A stretch of 64,000 bases of DNA from assembly GCA_019358945.1 (NCBI GenBank), contig JAHHIE010000024.1:29449-93448 (forward strand), in the 5' to 3' direction. The stretch is from Stenomitos rutilans HA7619-LM2. Lineage in GTDB: Bacteria > Cyanobacteriota > Cyanobacteriia > Leptolyngbyales > Leptolyngbyaceae. Positions 1 to 9,591 of this stretch are shown here, piece after piece. The position numbers and the translations under genes were made by a program. Under the pieces are notes generated by a model that worked only from the letters and a program-made list of their open reading frames with translations, was not told the origin of the DNA and made no database searches. Position 1 is the first letter of the stretch, and every line of letters begins with the position of its first letter.

Positions 1-523
1 CATTGGCGGGAATATCGTTAGTGACGACGCTGCCAGCACCGATCGTGGTGTTGTCGCCGATCGTCACGCCAGGGCAAATGATGGCACCTCCGCCAATCCA
101 GACGTTGTTACCGATACGAATGGGTGCGGCGAGTTCACGCCCTGTCAGTCGCACAGTGGGATCGGTGGGATGATACGCGGCGTAGATTTGAACATAGGGA
201 GCGCAAAGGACATCGTTGCCAATGTGAACAGTGTTGCAGTCGAGAATGACGCCGCCATAGTTCATGTAGAAGCGATCGCCCACCGTAATATGGCTGCCAT
301 AGTCGCAGTGAAAGGGCGGTACGATTTGGGGTTTCTCACCAACAGAGCCAAACAGCGCTTGCAGGGTTTGAGTCCGCTTGTCTGGTTCCATTTCGGTTGT
401 TTGGTTGTAAAGCCGCAAGAGACGCAATGCTCGTTGGCTCTCCGCTGTTAACTCGGCATCAGTGGCAAGGTAAAGTTCCCCTGCCAGCATTTTTTGCTTT
501 TCGGTTTTGGGCGTGTTGCTCAT
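1..523 (-). CDS. Sugar O-acetyltransferase (maltose/galactoside acetyltransferase type), C-terminus cut by window edge
   Basis: The 174 visible residues start MSNTPKTEKQKMLAGELY. This matches the N-terminal Mac domain (MLAGELY..D.EL) of the Maa/LacA/NodL family. A left-handed beta-helix with hexapeptide repeats follows (IGNDVL, IGNNVWIGGGAII, VTIGDNTTIGAGSVV). The family transfers acetyl from acetyl-CoA to sugar hydroxyls in the cytoplasm. The catalytic His is probably in YAAYHPTD. The ATG at 523 gives the usual N-terminus. The reading frame is still open at base 1, so only the last few residues are missing. The exact sugar substrate cannot be told. Confidence 0.9.
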   Translation of the reverse strand, partial: MSNTPKTEKQKMLAGELYLATDAELTAESQRALRLLRLYNQTTEMEPDKRTQTLQALFGSVGEKPQIVPPFHCDYGSHITVGDRFYMNYGGVILDCNTVHIGNDVLCAPYVQIYAAYHPTDPTVRLTGRELAAPIRIGNNVWIGGGAIICPGVTIGDNTTIGAGSVVTNDIPAN

Positions 524-628
524 AAGGACTGATTGTAGCTATCAATGCTTTACACGAAAGCTTACAGCCGTTAGCTTAGGCTCATCTGAGGATTGCGGAT
601 TAAATAACTTCGACAAGTGAGATGTTCT

Positions 629-657
629 GTAGGGGACGCACGGCTGTGCGCCCGTAC
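629..657. repeat. Palindromic hairpin repeat (cyanobacterial GTAGGGGCGCAC type)
   Basis: The arms GTAGGGGACGCAC (629-641) and GTGCGCCCGTAC (646-657) pair with one small bulge around a 4-base loop. It lies alone between two genes transcribed leftward. The form is that of a dispersed palindromic repeat common in cyanobacterial intergenic DNA. There is no adjacent T-run, so a terminator role is not supported. Confidence 0.55.
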
Positions 658-705
658 CTCAAGACCACACTTTGATTAAGTCTCGTTCCTCAGTGGCAAG
701 ATGTG

Positions 706-996
706 TCACTGAGGTTCTTGTACAAGGACATACGGTTGCACAATGAGCGTATTAAAGCGCTTGGATTGGTTCAGGTTCCAGTCTGACAGTTCTGCCGAAG
801 AGGGCTTGTGAATCAAGTTTTCTTCGATCCAATGCTGGACTCGCGCTGTATCGTCATTGGCGATCGCCACAGCTACATCCACTACATCCAGACCCGACTC
901 CACCACAATAAGAGAATCCCGACGTGCATGAGGGGCAAGCCAGTCCCATTCTGCTTCGGCCAGCGCTTCAGCCAGTTCTGTTCTTAAGTCGCTCAT
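706..996 (-). CDS. DUF2288 family protein
   Basis: The 96-residue protein starts MSDLRTELAEALAEAEWDWL and ends FNTLIVQPYVLVQEPQ. The layout, with an acidic amphipathic N-terminal helix, a central VDVAVAIANDD segment and the terminal KRFNTLIVQPYVL block, is that of the small DUF2288 family of cyanobacteria and proteobacteria. There is no signal peptide or membrane segment, so it is probably cytoplasmic. The ATG at 996 is the only early start. The function is unknown. It lies 98 bases downstream of the acyltransferase gene on the same strand, with a short repeat between them. Confidence 0.8.
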   Translation of the reverse strand: MSDLRTELAEALAEAEWDWLAPHARRDSLIVVESGLDVVDVAVAIANDDTARVQHWIEENLIHKPSSAELSDWNLNQSKRFNTLIVQPYVLVQEPQ

Positions 997-1094
997 GCGG
1001 CAGTCCTTTTTGCTGTGTAAATGGTTTTTAGTTATCAGCTACCAGCTATCAGCTATCAGCGTAGAGTTTACGCCTGACCCCTAAACCTAAAGCC

Positions 1095-1733
1095 CTAGCG
1101 TCCCAAAGCATGCAGAGCGTTGATCACATCTGCACATTGCTGCGTTAGAGCTTCTAATGTTTCGCGATCGCTCGTTTGCGGCGGTGCAATGACTTGACCA
1201 ATTCTAATGGTGAGCGGCACTGAGCGGGGCAGAGCAGACCCTTTACGATAAATGTTTTGAGTGCCCCATAGGCTGACTGGCAGCAAGGGAGCTTGGGTCT
1301 TAGCAGCAAGCCAAGCGGCACCCAGTTTTGGGTCAGTCACTCGTCCATCGGGGGTGCGTGTCCCTGTGAGAAAGACGCCTGCTGCCCAGTTTTGCTCTAA
1401 AAAGCTTGTTGCAGCGCGAAGGGCGCTGCGATCGGGCGCACCTCGCTTTACAGGATACGCACCGTAGAGCGCGATCGCCTGCTTCAACACAGGGATCTGA
1501 AACAGCTCCTCTTTTGCCATGTATGCCACCGGACGACCTACACAGCTAGACAGCAATGGTGGATCAAAATCGCTGGCGTGATTACTCACGACAACGAGAG
1601 GTCCTTCGCGCGGCACCTGCTCTGCCCCATAAATGCGTCCCCGAAAGTAAAAATGCAGCCCTGGACTTACTACCGACCATTTAAATAGGTGATAAAGCAG
1701 CAGACTGGCGAACGGTTCACGAGTTCTCGGCAT
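1095..1733 (-). CDS. 1-acyl-sn-glycerol-3-phosphate acyltransferase family protein (PlsC-like)
   Basis: The protein has 212 residues with one PlsC/LPLAT domain. The catalytic NHxSxxD box is visible as NHASDFDPP (N51-H52 to D56). A later box reads FLTGTRTPDG where many family members have EGTR, so the usual Glu is replaced. Such enzymes acylate lysophosphatidate to phosphatidate at the membrane. A hydrophobic stretch near residues 11-30 could anchor it. The ATG at 1733 fits the family N-terminus. The substrate could be another lyso-lipid because the EGTR box is altered. Confidence 0.88.
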   Translation of the reverse strand: MPRTREPFASLLLYHLFKWSVVSPGLHFYFRGRIYGAEQVPREGPLVVVSNHASDFDPPLLSSCVGRPVAYMAKEELFQIPVLKQAIALYGAYPVKRGAPDRSALRAATSFLEQNWAAGVFLTGTRTPDGRVTDPKLGAAWLAAKTQAPLLPVSLWGTQNIYRKGSALPRSVPLTIRIGQVIAPPQTSDRETLEALTQQCADVINALHALGR

Positions 1734-1841
1734 AGTAACGGGTAGTTCATTAATTAGCTTTAATGTGTTGTTCCAGCAGTATTTGTAAGCAACAGTATCA
1801 GATTATGAGCGTTCAGCTATTCCCTGTTTTGAAGGGGCATA

Positions 1842-1948
1842 AAAGCGACAACGTTCCAATCCACTGTTCAGGATTTCGCGGCAGAGGTTGTATTCAGTCG
1901 TCGCACCCCATCGTATGAAAGCGACGCGTTCTAATCCACTGCTCAGGA
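1842..1948. repeat. Degenerate direct-repeat pair, about 75-base period
   Basis: Two copies of a roughly 31-base sequence start at 1842 (AAAGCGACAACGTTCCAAT, then CCACTGTTCAGGA) and 1918 (AAAGCGACGCGTTCTAAT, then CCACTGCTCAGGA). They differ at a few positions and one indel, with unrelated DNA between them. The gap from 1734 to 2147 holds no convincing gene. Spacing and unit length resemble a decayed two-repeat CRISPR fragment, but no third copy, leader or cas gene is visible. Confidence 0.4.
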
Positions 1949-2147
1949 GATTGAATAGCGGTGAGGCCAGATCCGACAGGGGGAGCTTCAAGCGAGATTA
2001 GCGAGAATAAAAGAGTAGACAAGAAAGGTGCACCTAATAGGAAGCACCGCAAAACATAAAGGCAACAGTGAAGACGCATCAATCGCATCTTCAATCGATA
2101 CTCCGTGCCCCTCCCTCTCTGACCAAATCTGCTGCACCACCGCTGAG

Positions 2148-3737
2148 TTAAACCGTAGTTACCGTCTCTAAAGCTGCAACTGTCTCTAACTTCAGCTTCG
2201 ATCGCTTCACAGGTTCGGGTACGGGTACAGGATAATCACCCGTAAAGCAGGCAGAGCAGAAGCTTTGAGGGTCGTGGCGTGTTTCTTCTAGCATCCCCTC
2301 CCAGGTCAGGTAGCTGAGGGAGTCTACCCCAATCTGGTCAGCAATCTCAGCAACGGATTTGGTGGCCGCAATGAGCTGATCTTGACTGTCAGTGTCGATG
2401 CCGTAGAAGCAGGGATGGGTGACAGGTGGTGAAGAGACGCGCATGTGGACTTCAGTGGCTCCGGCATCGCGCAGCGCTTTAACGATTTTGCGGCTGGTGG
2501 TTCCTCGCACGATCGAATCATCCACAATAATTACGCGCTTACCAGCCAATACGTCCTTGAGCGGATTGAGCTTCATTTTGATGCCCGATTCGCGCATGAT
2601 TTGAGTGGGCTGAATGAAGGTACGACCCACATAGCGATTTTTGATCAGCCCTTCAGCGTAGGGGATGCCCGATGCCTGGGAGTAGCCGATCGCCGCTGGA
2701 ATGCCTGAATCTGGCACCGCAATCACAATATCGGCATCGGTGGGAGATTCGACTGCCAGACGACGACCGATCCGCATCCGGTAGCTATAAAGGCTTTCTG
2801 CCTGCATGACGCTGTCGGGACGGGCAAAATAAATCATCTCGAAGATGCAGAGTCTGGGAGTCGCCGCCTTTGTCCAGTGGAAGGAGGCCAGCCCTTCTTC
2901 GGTAATCCACACCAACTCACCAGGTTCGACATCGCGCACATAGTCCGCCCCAATGATATCTAAGCCGCAGGTTTCCGATGCCAGGACGTAACGCAGTGGT
3001 TCAGTTGGGGTGGATTGAGGAAGTGTGCCGATGACGAGTGGACGAATGCCGTTGGGATCACGAACGCCCATCATGCCTGTGGGGGTGCCGATCGCCAGAC
3101 TAAACGCCCCCTGGCAGCGGTGAAGCGCACTGATTGCCCCTTCTAGCCATCCTTTGCCGTTGTTGACTTCTTCAGCGATCGCCAGCGCAATCATTTCCGA
3201 GTCGGTCGTGGTGACAAGGGTGAAGTTGCTTTGTAGCAGATCGTCACGCAGATCAGGAGCATTCACAAGGTTGCCGTTGTGAGCAAGTGCCAGATAGCCT
3301 AAGCGGGTTTCGACCACCGCAGGCTGGGCGTTCACCACGCGACTGGAGCCTGTCGTGGAGTAACGGGTATGTCCGATCGCCATTGTTCCCGTCAGCTTGC
3401 CTAGAATGATTTCGCTAAAGACCTGGGACACCAGCCCCATTTCTTTATGCAAGTGAACGCGATCGCCGTCAAACGTTGCAATGCCCGCAGACTCCTGACC
3501 GCGATGCTGAAGCGCATACAGCCCAAAATAGGCCAGCTTGGCAACGTCTTGGTCTGGCGCGTAAACACCAAAAACGCCACAGGCTTCTTCTGGTTTGTCT
3601 GCCTCCAACAGGTCTGCCTTAGAGGAGTCTGCCTTAGATAGGTCTGCATCGAGCCTCTCTAAAGGGGTTGACGCAGCCAGGAGCGACGCAGACTGAGCAA
3701 AGGACGGGTCAACAGGAAAGAGTTGGTCAGATGTCAT
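2148..3737 (-). CDS. purF: Amidophosphoribosyltransferase
   Basis: This enzyme catalyses the first committed step of purine synthesis: PRPP plus glutamine gives phosphoribosylamine. The N-terminal nucleophile glutaminase domain begins at the Cys of EACGVFGVY after a propeptide of about 52 residues that would be removed. The PRTase domain carries the PRPP loop VIIVDDSIVRGTTS. Cys residues in CIFEM, HPCFYG and FCSAC fit the 4Fe-4S cluster of the Bacillus-type enzyme. An upstream start at 3806 is possible, but the ATG at 3737 is preferred. The propeptide includes a short period of KAD repeats. purL lies 178 bases upstream on the same strand. Confidence 0.95.
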   Translation of the reverse strand: MTSDQLFPVDPSFAQSASLLAASTPLERLDADLSKADSSKADLLEADKPEEACGVFGVYAPDQDVAKLAYFGLYALQHRGQESAGIATFDGDRVHLHKEMGLVSQVFSEIILGKLTGTMAIGHTRYSTTGSSRVVNAQPAVVETRLGYLALAHNGNLVNAPDLRDDLLQSNFTLVTTTDSEMIALAIAEEVNNGKGWLEGAISALHRCQGAFSLAIGTPTGMMGVRDPNGIRPLVIGTLPQSTPTEPLRYVLASETCGLDIIGADYVRDVEPGELVWITEEGLASFHWTKAATPRLCIFEMIYFARPDSVMQAESLYSYRMRIGRRLAVESPTDADIVIAVPDSGIPAAIGYSQASGIPYAEGLIKNRYVGRTFIQPTQIMRESGIKMKLNPLKDVLAGKRVIIVDDSIVRGTTSRKIVKALRDAGATEVHMRVSSPPVTHPCFYGIDTDSQDQLIAATKSVAEIADQIGVDSLSYLTWEGMLEETRHDPQSFCSACFTGDYPVPVPEPVKRSKLKLETVAALETVTTV

Positions 3738-3915
3738 GCCGCAGTTTAGCTCCTGGCTGTGGATGGATTGACGAAAAAAGTCGGGTAATGAATAGACAAG
3801 CAACAATTGCTTAATATTTGTTTAATCTTCTCATTAACTGACGATTACATCGTAACAATTATGAAGCTGGCTCTAAAACCTTCAAAAGTATCTAAGGTTA
3901 CAGCCGCTTTGGGAG

Positions 3916-6288
3916 CTACTGGGCTAACTGACGCTCGATCGCGTGGTGCCAGCGATCGCCCATGTCTGTTAAGCTCACATCGATTGAAGGACGATGATCC
4001 GCGATCGCGATCTGCAAAGGCGCATGCTCATCATTCACTTGACCGATTCTTCCCCAATGTGATCCTAGATGCTCTGCTAGATACGATTCGCAACTTGCAG
4101 CGTGATCAGGCGATACAGAGATGACAATCCGCGCGCCGCCTTCAGCAAACAGCAGATGATCCCAACGGGTTGAAGCGGTTTGACGAAAGGGTTGTATGGG
4201 CGTAAGCGCGATCGTGGCTCCCCGCTGACCACTCAAGCAAGACTCTGCCAGCGCTACGGCTAAGCCACCTTCCGCACAATCATGAGCAGACCGAATCCAG
4301 CCTTGTCGAATACCATCACGACAAGCTGCCTGTACGCAACGTTCTAAGTCGAAGTCGATGATCGGTGGCATGCCCGCGATCGTGCCATGTACCACTGCAA
4401 GATATTCGGAGCCGCCGAGGGTGGGGTGTGTGGGGTGGGGTGGTTCGGCGCTTTCTACCAATGCTCCAAGTAGATAAATTAGGTCACCTTCAGTTTGCCA
4501 ACCTTGACCACAGATTTTTGTTAGATCGGGAATGAGTCCGACCATGCCAACAACGGGTGTGGGGTAGATGGGTTGAGGTTTGCCATCTGCGTCCAGCGTT
4601 TCGTTGTAGAGCGAGACGTTGCCGCCTGTAACGGGTGTACTGAATGCCTGACAAGCTTCGGCGATGCCACGACAGGCTTCGGCAAGCTGCCAGTAACCGA
4701 TTGGCTTTTCGGGACTGCCAAAGTTTAGATTGTCTGTTACAGCCAACGGTTCGGCACTCACACAGCTTAAGTTACGCGCTGCCTCTGCCACAGCCGCTTT
4801 TGCACCTTCATAGGGATGGAGGTAAACGTAACGAGGATTGCAGTCAACGGTGGCGGCTACGCCCGGAAGGGTGCGGGGTGTGGGGTGTAGGGTGTGAGGT
4901 CGGACACGGATGATCGCGGCATCAGCACCACCAGGCAACATCACAGTATTATTCTGTACCTGATGATCATACTGACGATACACCCAGCGCTTAGAGGCGA
5001 TCGTAGTACTTGCCAGCAATTGCAGCAGAATGTCATTCCAGGTTTGACGCTTGCCTTGAATGTTAATACCTTTGGGTGTGCAGGGAGGCAAGCGATCGGG
5101 AGTCCATGCCCAGGCTTCTTGTGCGTAGTCGGGCGGTTCTGCCAACAGTTCACGATGATAGATCGGTGTGTTGTCAGAAAGTGCCGTGGCAAGGACTTCA
5201 GCCGCGATTTCACCTTTGAACAGAATGCGAACGATCGGCTCCTCAATCACTGTCCCTGCAACAACCGCGTGCAGTCCCCAACGCTCAAAGATGTCGATCA
5301 GCTCTTGTTCACGTCCTTTGTGCGCTACAAACAGCATTCGCTCTTGCGATTCTGACAGCAGATATTCGTAGGGCACCATGCCACTTTCGCGCACAGGAAT
5401 CTTATCGAGATCGAATGCAATACCCACTCCGCCCTTAGCCGCCATTTCGGAGGTGGAGCAAGTAATACCCGCTGCGCCCATATCTTGCGCTGCAACGACA
5501 GCACCCGTTTTGAAGGCTTCCAGGCAAGCTTCGATGAGAGATTTTTCGAGAAAGGGATCGCCAACTTGTACGGCGGGTCGATCGTCTATTGATGCGTCGC
5601 TCAACTCGGCGCTGGCAAAACTGGCTCCTCCCATACCATCTCGTCCTGTTGTAGAGCCAACGTAGAGCACCGGATTACCGATGCCTTTTGCGCCTGATAC
5701 GACAATTTCGGGGGTTTCCATTAAGCCCAACGCCATCACGTTGACCAGCGGATTACCGGAGTAAGCGCGATCGAAGTAAATTTCGCCGCCAACGGTCGGC
5801 ACGCCCACACAGTTGCCATAGTGGGCAATGCCAGACACCACACCACTAAAGAGACGACGAGTCCGGGCATCCTCTAAAGACCCGAAGCGGAGAGAGTTGA
5901 GCAGGGCGATCGGGCGTGCCCCCATTGTAAAAATGTCACGCAAAATGCCGCCAACCCCCGTAGCCGCTCCTTGAAACGGTTCCACAGCAGAAGGGTGGTT
6001 ATGCGATTCAATCTTGAAGGCCAGATGCAAGCCGTGCCCCAAATCCACCACTCCTGCATTCTCACCAGGGCCAACCAGGATGCGATCGCCCTCCGTGGGA
6101 AACTGCTTGAGCAACGGACGCGAGTTTTTATAGCAGCAGTGTTCCGACCACATCACCCCAAACATGCCTAGCTCAGCTTTATTGGGATGGCGACCCAGAC
6201 GACGCACAATTTCTTCGTACTCCTCTGGCTTAATGCCTTCTGCGGCAATGTCTTCAGGCGAGAACGGGGACGCGATCGAAGCAGACAT
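3916..6288 (-). CDS. purL: Phosphoribosylformylglycinamidine synthase subunit PurL
   Basis: The protein has 790 residues, the small-subunit type that works with separate PurQ and PurS. It converts FGAR plus glutamine and ATP to FGAM. Motifs include [10 protein letters not shown] near the start, [51 protein letters not shown] and, late, [15 protein letters not shown]. Two in-frame insertions of a GGGGTGT heptamer repeat encode His/Pro/Thr-rich stretches ([13 protein letters not shown] at 4869-4900 and [11 protein letters not shown] at 4419-4444), probably surface loops. The ATG at 6288 gives the expected N-terminus. It is transcribed toward purF. Confidence 0.96.
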   Translation of the reverse strand: MSASIASPFSPEDIAAEGIKPEEYEEIVRRLGRHPNKAELGMFGVMWSEHCCYKNSRPLLKQFPTEGDRILVGPGENAGVVDLGHGLHLAFKIESHNHPSAVEPFQGAATGVGGILRDIFTMGARPIALLNSLRFGSLEDARTRRLFSGVVSGIAHYGNCVGVPTVGGEIYFDRAYSGNPLVNVMALGLMETPEIVVSGAKGIGNPVLYVGSTTGRDGMGGASFASAELSDASIDDRPAVQVGDPFLEKSLIEACLEAFKTGAVVAAQDMGAAGITCSTSEMAAKGGVGIAFDLDKIPVRESGMVPYEYLLSESQERMLFVAHKGREQELIDIFERWGLHAVVAGTVIEEPIVRILFKGEIAAEVLATALSDNTPIYHRELLAEPPDYAQEAWAWTPDRLPPCTPKGINIQGKRQTWNDILLQLLASTTIASKRWVYRQYDHQVQNNTVMLPGGADAAIIRVRPHTLHPTPRTLPGVAATVDCNPRYVYLHPYEGAKAAVAEAARNLSCVSAEPLAVTDNLNFGSPEKPIGYWQLAEACRGIAEACQAFSTPVTGGNVSLYNETLDADGKPQPIYPTPVVGMVGLIPDLTKICGQGWQTEGDLIYLLGALVESAEPPHPTHPTLGGSEYLAVVHGTIAGMPPIIDFDLERCVQAACRDGIRQGWIRSAHDCAEGGLAVALAESCLSGQRGATIALTPIQPFRQTASTRWDHLLFAEGGARIVISVSPDHAASCESYLAEHLGSHWGRIGQVNDEHAPLQIAIADHRPSIDVSLTDMGDRWHHAIERQLAQ

Positions 6289-6331
6289 AAAGCAAGTGCG
6301 CCAAGGGAACAGGCTTTATTGTATCGGTATT

Positions 6332-6500
6332 TCAGCTATCAGCGGTTGGCTATCAGCTATCAGCGGTCAGCGGTCAGCGTAGAGGTTTTGAGTTGCGAAT
6401 TGCTCCCCCTGCCCCCCTGCCTCCTCTGCTTCCCCTGCCTCCTCTGCCTTCTTCTCCCTTCTGCCCTCTGCCCTCTACCTTTTACCTTCTGCCTTTCCCC
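6332..6500. repeat. Tandem short repeats upstream of purL
   Basis: Bases 6332-6380 are built from TATCAGC/GGTCAGC units with a seven-base period. Bases 6403-6500 are pyrimidine-rich CCCCTGCCTCCTCTGC-type repeats. The block fills the space between the VOC gene and purL. Related blocks occur at many other intergenic sites in the window. Confidence 0.75.
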
Positions 6501-6503
6501 AAC

Positions 6504-6893
6504 TCAATCCGTCCGATCGCGCCGACCATTAGCTGGAGGGGCTTCGGCAAAGGTAAGACAATTGCCATTGAGATCCAGAACGGCAAACTCACGCAAGCCC
6601 CAATGTTTTGTGGCGAGCGCACCATTGGGATGAATTAAGTTCTGCGTTTGGTATTCGTCGTAAAGTGCGTCGATGCCGCTGACGTTAATACGACAGCTTG
6701 TGTTTTCTGCTAACTGGCGATCGCTAGATAACCACAGGTGAATTTGCACACTACCCCGATGCAGACCAGCATAGTCATCAGACTGAAAATCAGTCGTAAA
6801 GCCGAGCTTCTGTTGGTAAAAATCGATCGTCGCGGCAATGTCTACGGCTGGTAGCATAGGCACCGTGCTCAAGAACTTGGTTGCAGCATTCAT
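6504..6893 (-). CDS. VOC family protein (glyoxalase/bleomycin-resistance fold)
   Basis: The 129-residue protein begins with VPMLPAVDIAATIDFYQQKLGF, the classic start of a vicinal-oxygen-chelate module. It ends with EFAVLDLNGNCLTFAE, the usual C-terminal strand. The single-module length matches bleomycin-binding-like proteins, which dimerise. Candidate ligands include the His of VQIHLWL and the Glu of LTFAEA. The ligand or substrate is unknown and resistance is not implied. The ATG at 6893 is well placed. Confidence 0.85.
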   Translation of the reverse strand: MNAATKFLSTVPMLPAVDIAATIDFYQQKLGFTTDFQSDDYAGLHRGSVQIHLWLSSDRQLAENTSCRINVSGIDALYDEYQTQNLIHPNGALATKHWGLREFAVLDLNGNCLTFAEAPPANGRRDRTD

Positions 6894-6922
6894 GTGTTCA
6901 CCTTTTATAGCCGATCGCTAGT

Positions 6923-7579
6923 TCAAATGCTGATCTCTTGCAGCCATGCACGCAACGATCGTAGTGCTGTCATCAACCCTAGCGCATCGCTTTCATCAAT
7001 AAACTGGAGAATTCTACCCGCAGGCAAAAACGGAAACGCCAGACCATGAGTGACGTGACTATAGTGTTGCTGGTCTAGCCTATAAATGTGTAGCTGCCCC
7101 TTCAAAAAATCATCTCCTGGTTGGCTGACATAGCGCCACACTTCAGGAACGTCTAACCTTGCGTAGAGCGAGAGTCTATCTAAGGTGCTCTGGCTGAGGG
7201 AAACGTCTAGAACCAAGTCTGGTGGTGGATCGAGAGCGAGGTCGATCGCCACCTTTCCGTGAATCTGCTGTTCGTGCTGGATGTAATAGCCTGTATCGGG
7301 TTCTACAGCGATGCCCAAGTCTGGTCGCTTGAGTGTCAGTGCCTTGTAGCCTTCTACGGGCAACTTCATCACCTCTGCAAGCACGAGAATGAGCGACTCG
7401 ATCAGCCTGTGGCAGCGATCGTGTTCCTCAAGTGGAGTCATCAGTTCTAGCCGACCCCGATCAAAGGTGAAGCGAGCCGTGCGATCGGTTCCCATTTCCA
7501 TAAGCAGTGCTTCAAGCTGCTGCCAGCTTATTTTCTCCAGTACAAGGCGCTGTTCGCTGAGCTTTGGTTTCTTTGCCAT
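6923..7579 (-). CDS. Uma2 family protein (DUF820, restriction-endonuclease-like fold)
   Basis: The 218-residue protein is typical of the very abundant cyanobacterial Uma2 family. Residues GRLELMTPLEEH, KRPDLGIAVEPDTGYY and PPPDLVLDVSLSQSTLDR form the PD-(D/E)XK-like core. LYARLDVPEVWRY follows. The biological role of the family is not established, though a nuclease fold is predicted. It lies 29 bases upstream of the VOC gene on the same strand. The ATG at 7579 is the only sensible start. Confidence 0.9.
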   Translation of the reverse strand: MAKKPKLSEQRLVLEKISWQQLEALLMEMGTDRTARFTFDRGRLELMTPLEEHDRCHRLIESLILVLAEVMKLPVEGYKALTLKRPDLGIAVEPDTGYYIQHEQQIHGKVAIDLALDPPPDLVLDVSLSQSTLDRLSLYARLDVPEVWRYVSQPGDDFLKGQLHIYRLDQQHYSHVTHGLAFPFLPAGRILQFIDESDALGLMTALRSLRAWLQEISI

Positions 7580-7663
7580 GTCCGTCTCTGGGCCACACGT
7601 TTCTTGATTCTATTAACGCATTGGAATGGCAAGGCGCGAAAGGCGGCAACTTTAAAGAGTCCC

Positions 7664-8668
7664 TTACTCAAGAGCGATCGTCTGCCCAGTCTCTGTTGAT
7701 CGTCGCGCCGCATCTGCCACCTTCAACGTATACAGGCTTGCTTCAGGCGTGACATACAGCGGTGTGCCGTTGATGAGATGATCCAACACCATTGCCGTAT
7801 CTTTTGCAAAAAGACCCTGACGGGTAGCCAGCGCGATCGGTTGACTCCCTTCTGCCTTTAAGAGCAGGCCCTGATCCCCGTCAAAAATCAGCGCGCCCGT
7901 TTCTCCGTGCACTTCCATCTTGCGCTCCGGTAGCCACATGGCTTCCCCTTTGGCATAGACCACTTCTGCCAACAAGCCCGACTGAAAGCGCAACTGAGCC
8001 GCGCAGTAACAGGTCGTGTTGTGGGGCTCACTCCGGTCAGCGCGATCGCTAAACTGAGCTTGACAGTTAACCGTTGCCACAGACCCAAACAGATCAATCA
8101 ACCGATGCAGCCGCGACAGCGCACCAATTAGCGGGAAGCCAAACAATTCTGGTTGATACGTCCAGCGTTTTGGAGCGGGCCGTTCGGGCTTGATGGTGGC
8201 ATAACGGGCATAAAACGGAGTGCCGATCGCGGACAACGACGCTTTCAGCGTTTGATGCATGCTGCCTAATAGCTCAATATGTTCGACGTGCAGTAGCCTC
8301 TTCTGAGCCTTGGCAAAGGCGATCAACTCCATTGCTTCGGCCACTTCTAGCGCCAATGGATATTCCACGATTACATGCTTCCCTGCGCCTAAGGCAGCTT
8401 GGACGATCGCGCCATGATCCCGATTTACCGTGGCGATGATGATGAGATCGAGAGACGATCGCTGCACGAGTTCCTGCCAGGTTGGGATCGCCTCTGCACC
8501 GTAGGTTTGGCTAAAAGCCTGAGTGGTTTCTAGCGTGTGTCCAGCCACAGCCGCTAGAGTCGCGCGTGGTTCTGCCTGGAATGCTTGCGATCGCAGCTTT
8601 GCCGCGTAGCCTGTACCTACTAAACCGACCTGTAGTGGCAGCGAATGAAGAGCCATAGATTCGAGCAT
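7664..8668 (-). CDS. Gfo/Idh/MocA family oxidoreductase
   Basis: The protein has 334 residues. The N-terminal Rossmann domain begins LQVGLVGTGYAAKLRSQAF (GxGxxA nucleotide loop). It is followed by HVIVEYPLALEVAEAMEL, equivalent to the family's EKP motif with YPL in place of KPL. The C-terminal alpha/beta substrate domain runs to the end. Members oxidise or reduce sugar derivatives or biliverdin-like substrates with NAD(P). The altered EKP motif makes the substrate uncertain. ATG at 8668 or 8656 are both possible starts. Confidence 0.88.
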   Translation of the reverse strand: MLESMALHSLPLQVGLVGTGYAAKLRSQAFQAEPRATLAAVAGHTLETTQAFSQTYGAEAIPTWQELVQRSSLDLIIIATVNRDHGAIVQAALGAGKHVIVEYPLALEVAEAMELIAFAKAQKRLLHVEHIELLGSMHQTLKASLSAIGTPFYARYATIKPERPAPKRWTYQPELFGFPLIGALSRLHRLIDLFGSVATVNCQAQFSDRADRSEPHNTTCYCAAQLRFQSGLLAEVVYAKGEAMWLPERKMEVHGETGALIFDGDQGLLLKAEGSQPIALATRQGLFAKDTAMVLDHLINGTPLYVTPEASLYTLKVADAARRSTETGQTIALE

Positions 8669-8822
8669 GAGTCACGTCTTGAATAGTCCTGCTATCAAAC
8701 GTAAACGGTAGAGGACAACTCAAGCCGTCTTCTACCGTTTACTTGTTTTAATACAGAGGTTTGCAGCGAAATGAAGTAGCGATCGAAGACTGGAAGCCTT
8801 ATTTGTAGCTATTTTCGCGTCT

Positions 8823-8862
8823 GACTCCTGACTTCTGACTCCTGACTTCTGACTCCTGAATC
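8823..8862. repeat. TGACTCC heptamer tandem repeat
   Basis: About six consecutive seven-base units (TGACTCC / TGACTTC alternating) lie in the 254-base gap between the CHRD gene and the oxidoreductase gene. The same heptamer family is found in frame inside the HTH-GrpE gene and at the 3' end of the sugar permease gene. Confidence 0.8.
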
Positions 8863-8922
8863 CCGCTAGAGATTGCCAACAGGACTGACACCGTTTCTCT
8901 GCATTATGGCTAGCGACAATGC

Positions 8923-9591
8923 TCAGTAAGCTTTGAAGATGCCACGCAATTCTCCAGCGCGGTTTTGCTTGGTGTGGAGATCTACGTAGAGTGTGCCGCT
9001 CGTAAGCGCTTGCAGTTGCTCGTCTGTGAGGGTGTATTCGCCCATAAACCGACCGCTGAGTGAATCTGCCCCACCTTGGACTATGAGCGCGTATTGAAAC
9101 GGGCCATTTTTTGAAGGTTCGCCTTTGTGAACATGGATGCCTGACGTGATGTTGGGGTTGGGTGGGTTCAGGGGATCAGTTGCGTAGTCGCGCAGGGGAC
9201 TGGTTAAGCCACTGAAATCACCCCGAATGACGAGGCGATTGCCGATAAGAGCCGCTCCTGCTGTGCCAAAGGCAGTGGTCGAAGCTACGCTGGGCACAAC
9301 GCTATTTCCTGACATTACAGCGACGTATCTCGTGATACTGGTGGTGGGCAATGGAGCCATATCTGTTGTCGGCGGTGCTGCCTCTGCTTGAGCCAGAAGT
9401 ACCGTTTCGGCTTCTTGCAACTGCGCTTCTAGGTGATTGGTGACATTGATCGATCGCGGACTAACGGATGCTGGGGCTGTGAGCCAACGTGCTACCCCCT
9501 GGCTCATAGACGGTGATGAAATGCCGACCAGGAGCAAGCAAGTCATGACTCCCAGCATTAGATTGACAAAACCCTTTCTGCGTTTACTCAT
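8923..9591 (-). CDS. Exported CHRD domain protein
   Basis: From the ATG at 9591 the protein starts MSKRRKGFVNLMLGVMTCLLLVG, a positively charged then hydrophobic export signal ending around SSPSMSQG. After a linker rich in Gln and Ala, the C-terminal half is a CHRD domain (RYVAVMSGNSVVPSVAS, GIHVHKGEPSKNGPFQYAL, GTLYVDLHTKQNRAGELRGIF). CHRD domains occur in chordin and in bacterial secreted proteins of unknown role. The longer frame to 9726 lacks a leader at its start, so the internal ATG is preferred. Confidence 0.85.
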   Translation of the reverse strand: MSKRRKGFVNLMLGVMTCLLLVGISSPSMSQGVARWLTAPASVSPRSINVTNHLEAQLQEAETVLLAQAEAAPPTTDMAPLPTTSITRYVAVMSGNSVVPSVASTTAFGTAGAALIGNRLVIRGDFSGLTSPLRDYATDPLNPPNPNITSGIHVHKGEPSKNGPFQYALIVQGGADSLSGRFMGEYTLTDEQLQALTSGTLYVDLHTKQNRAGELRGIFKAY

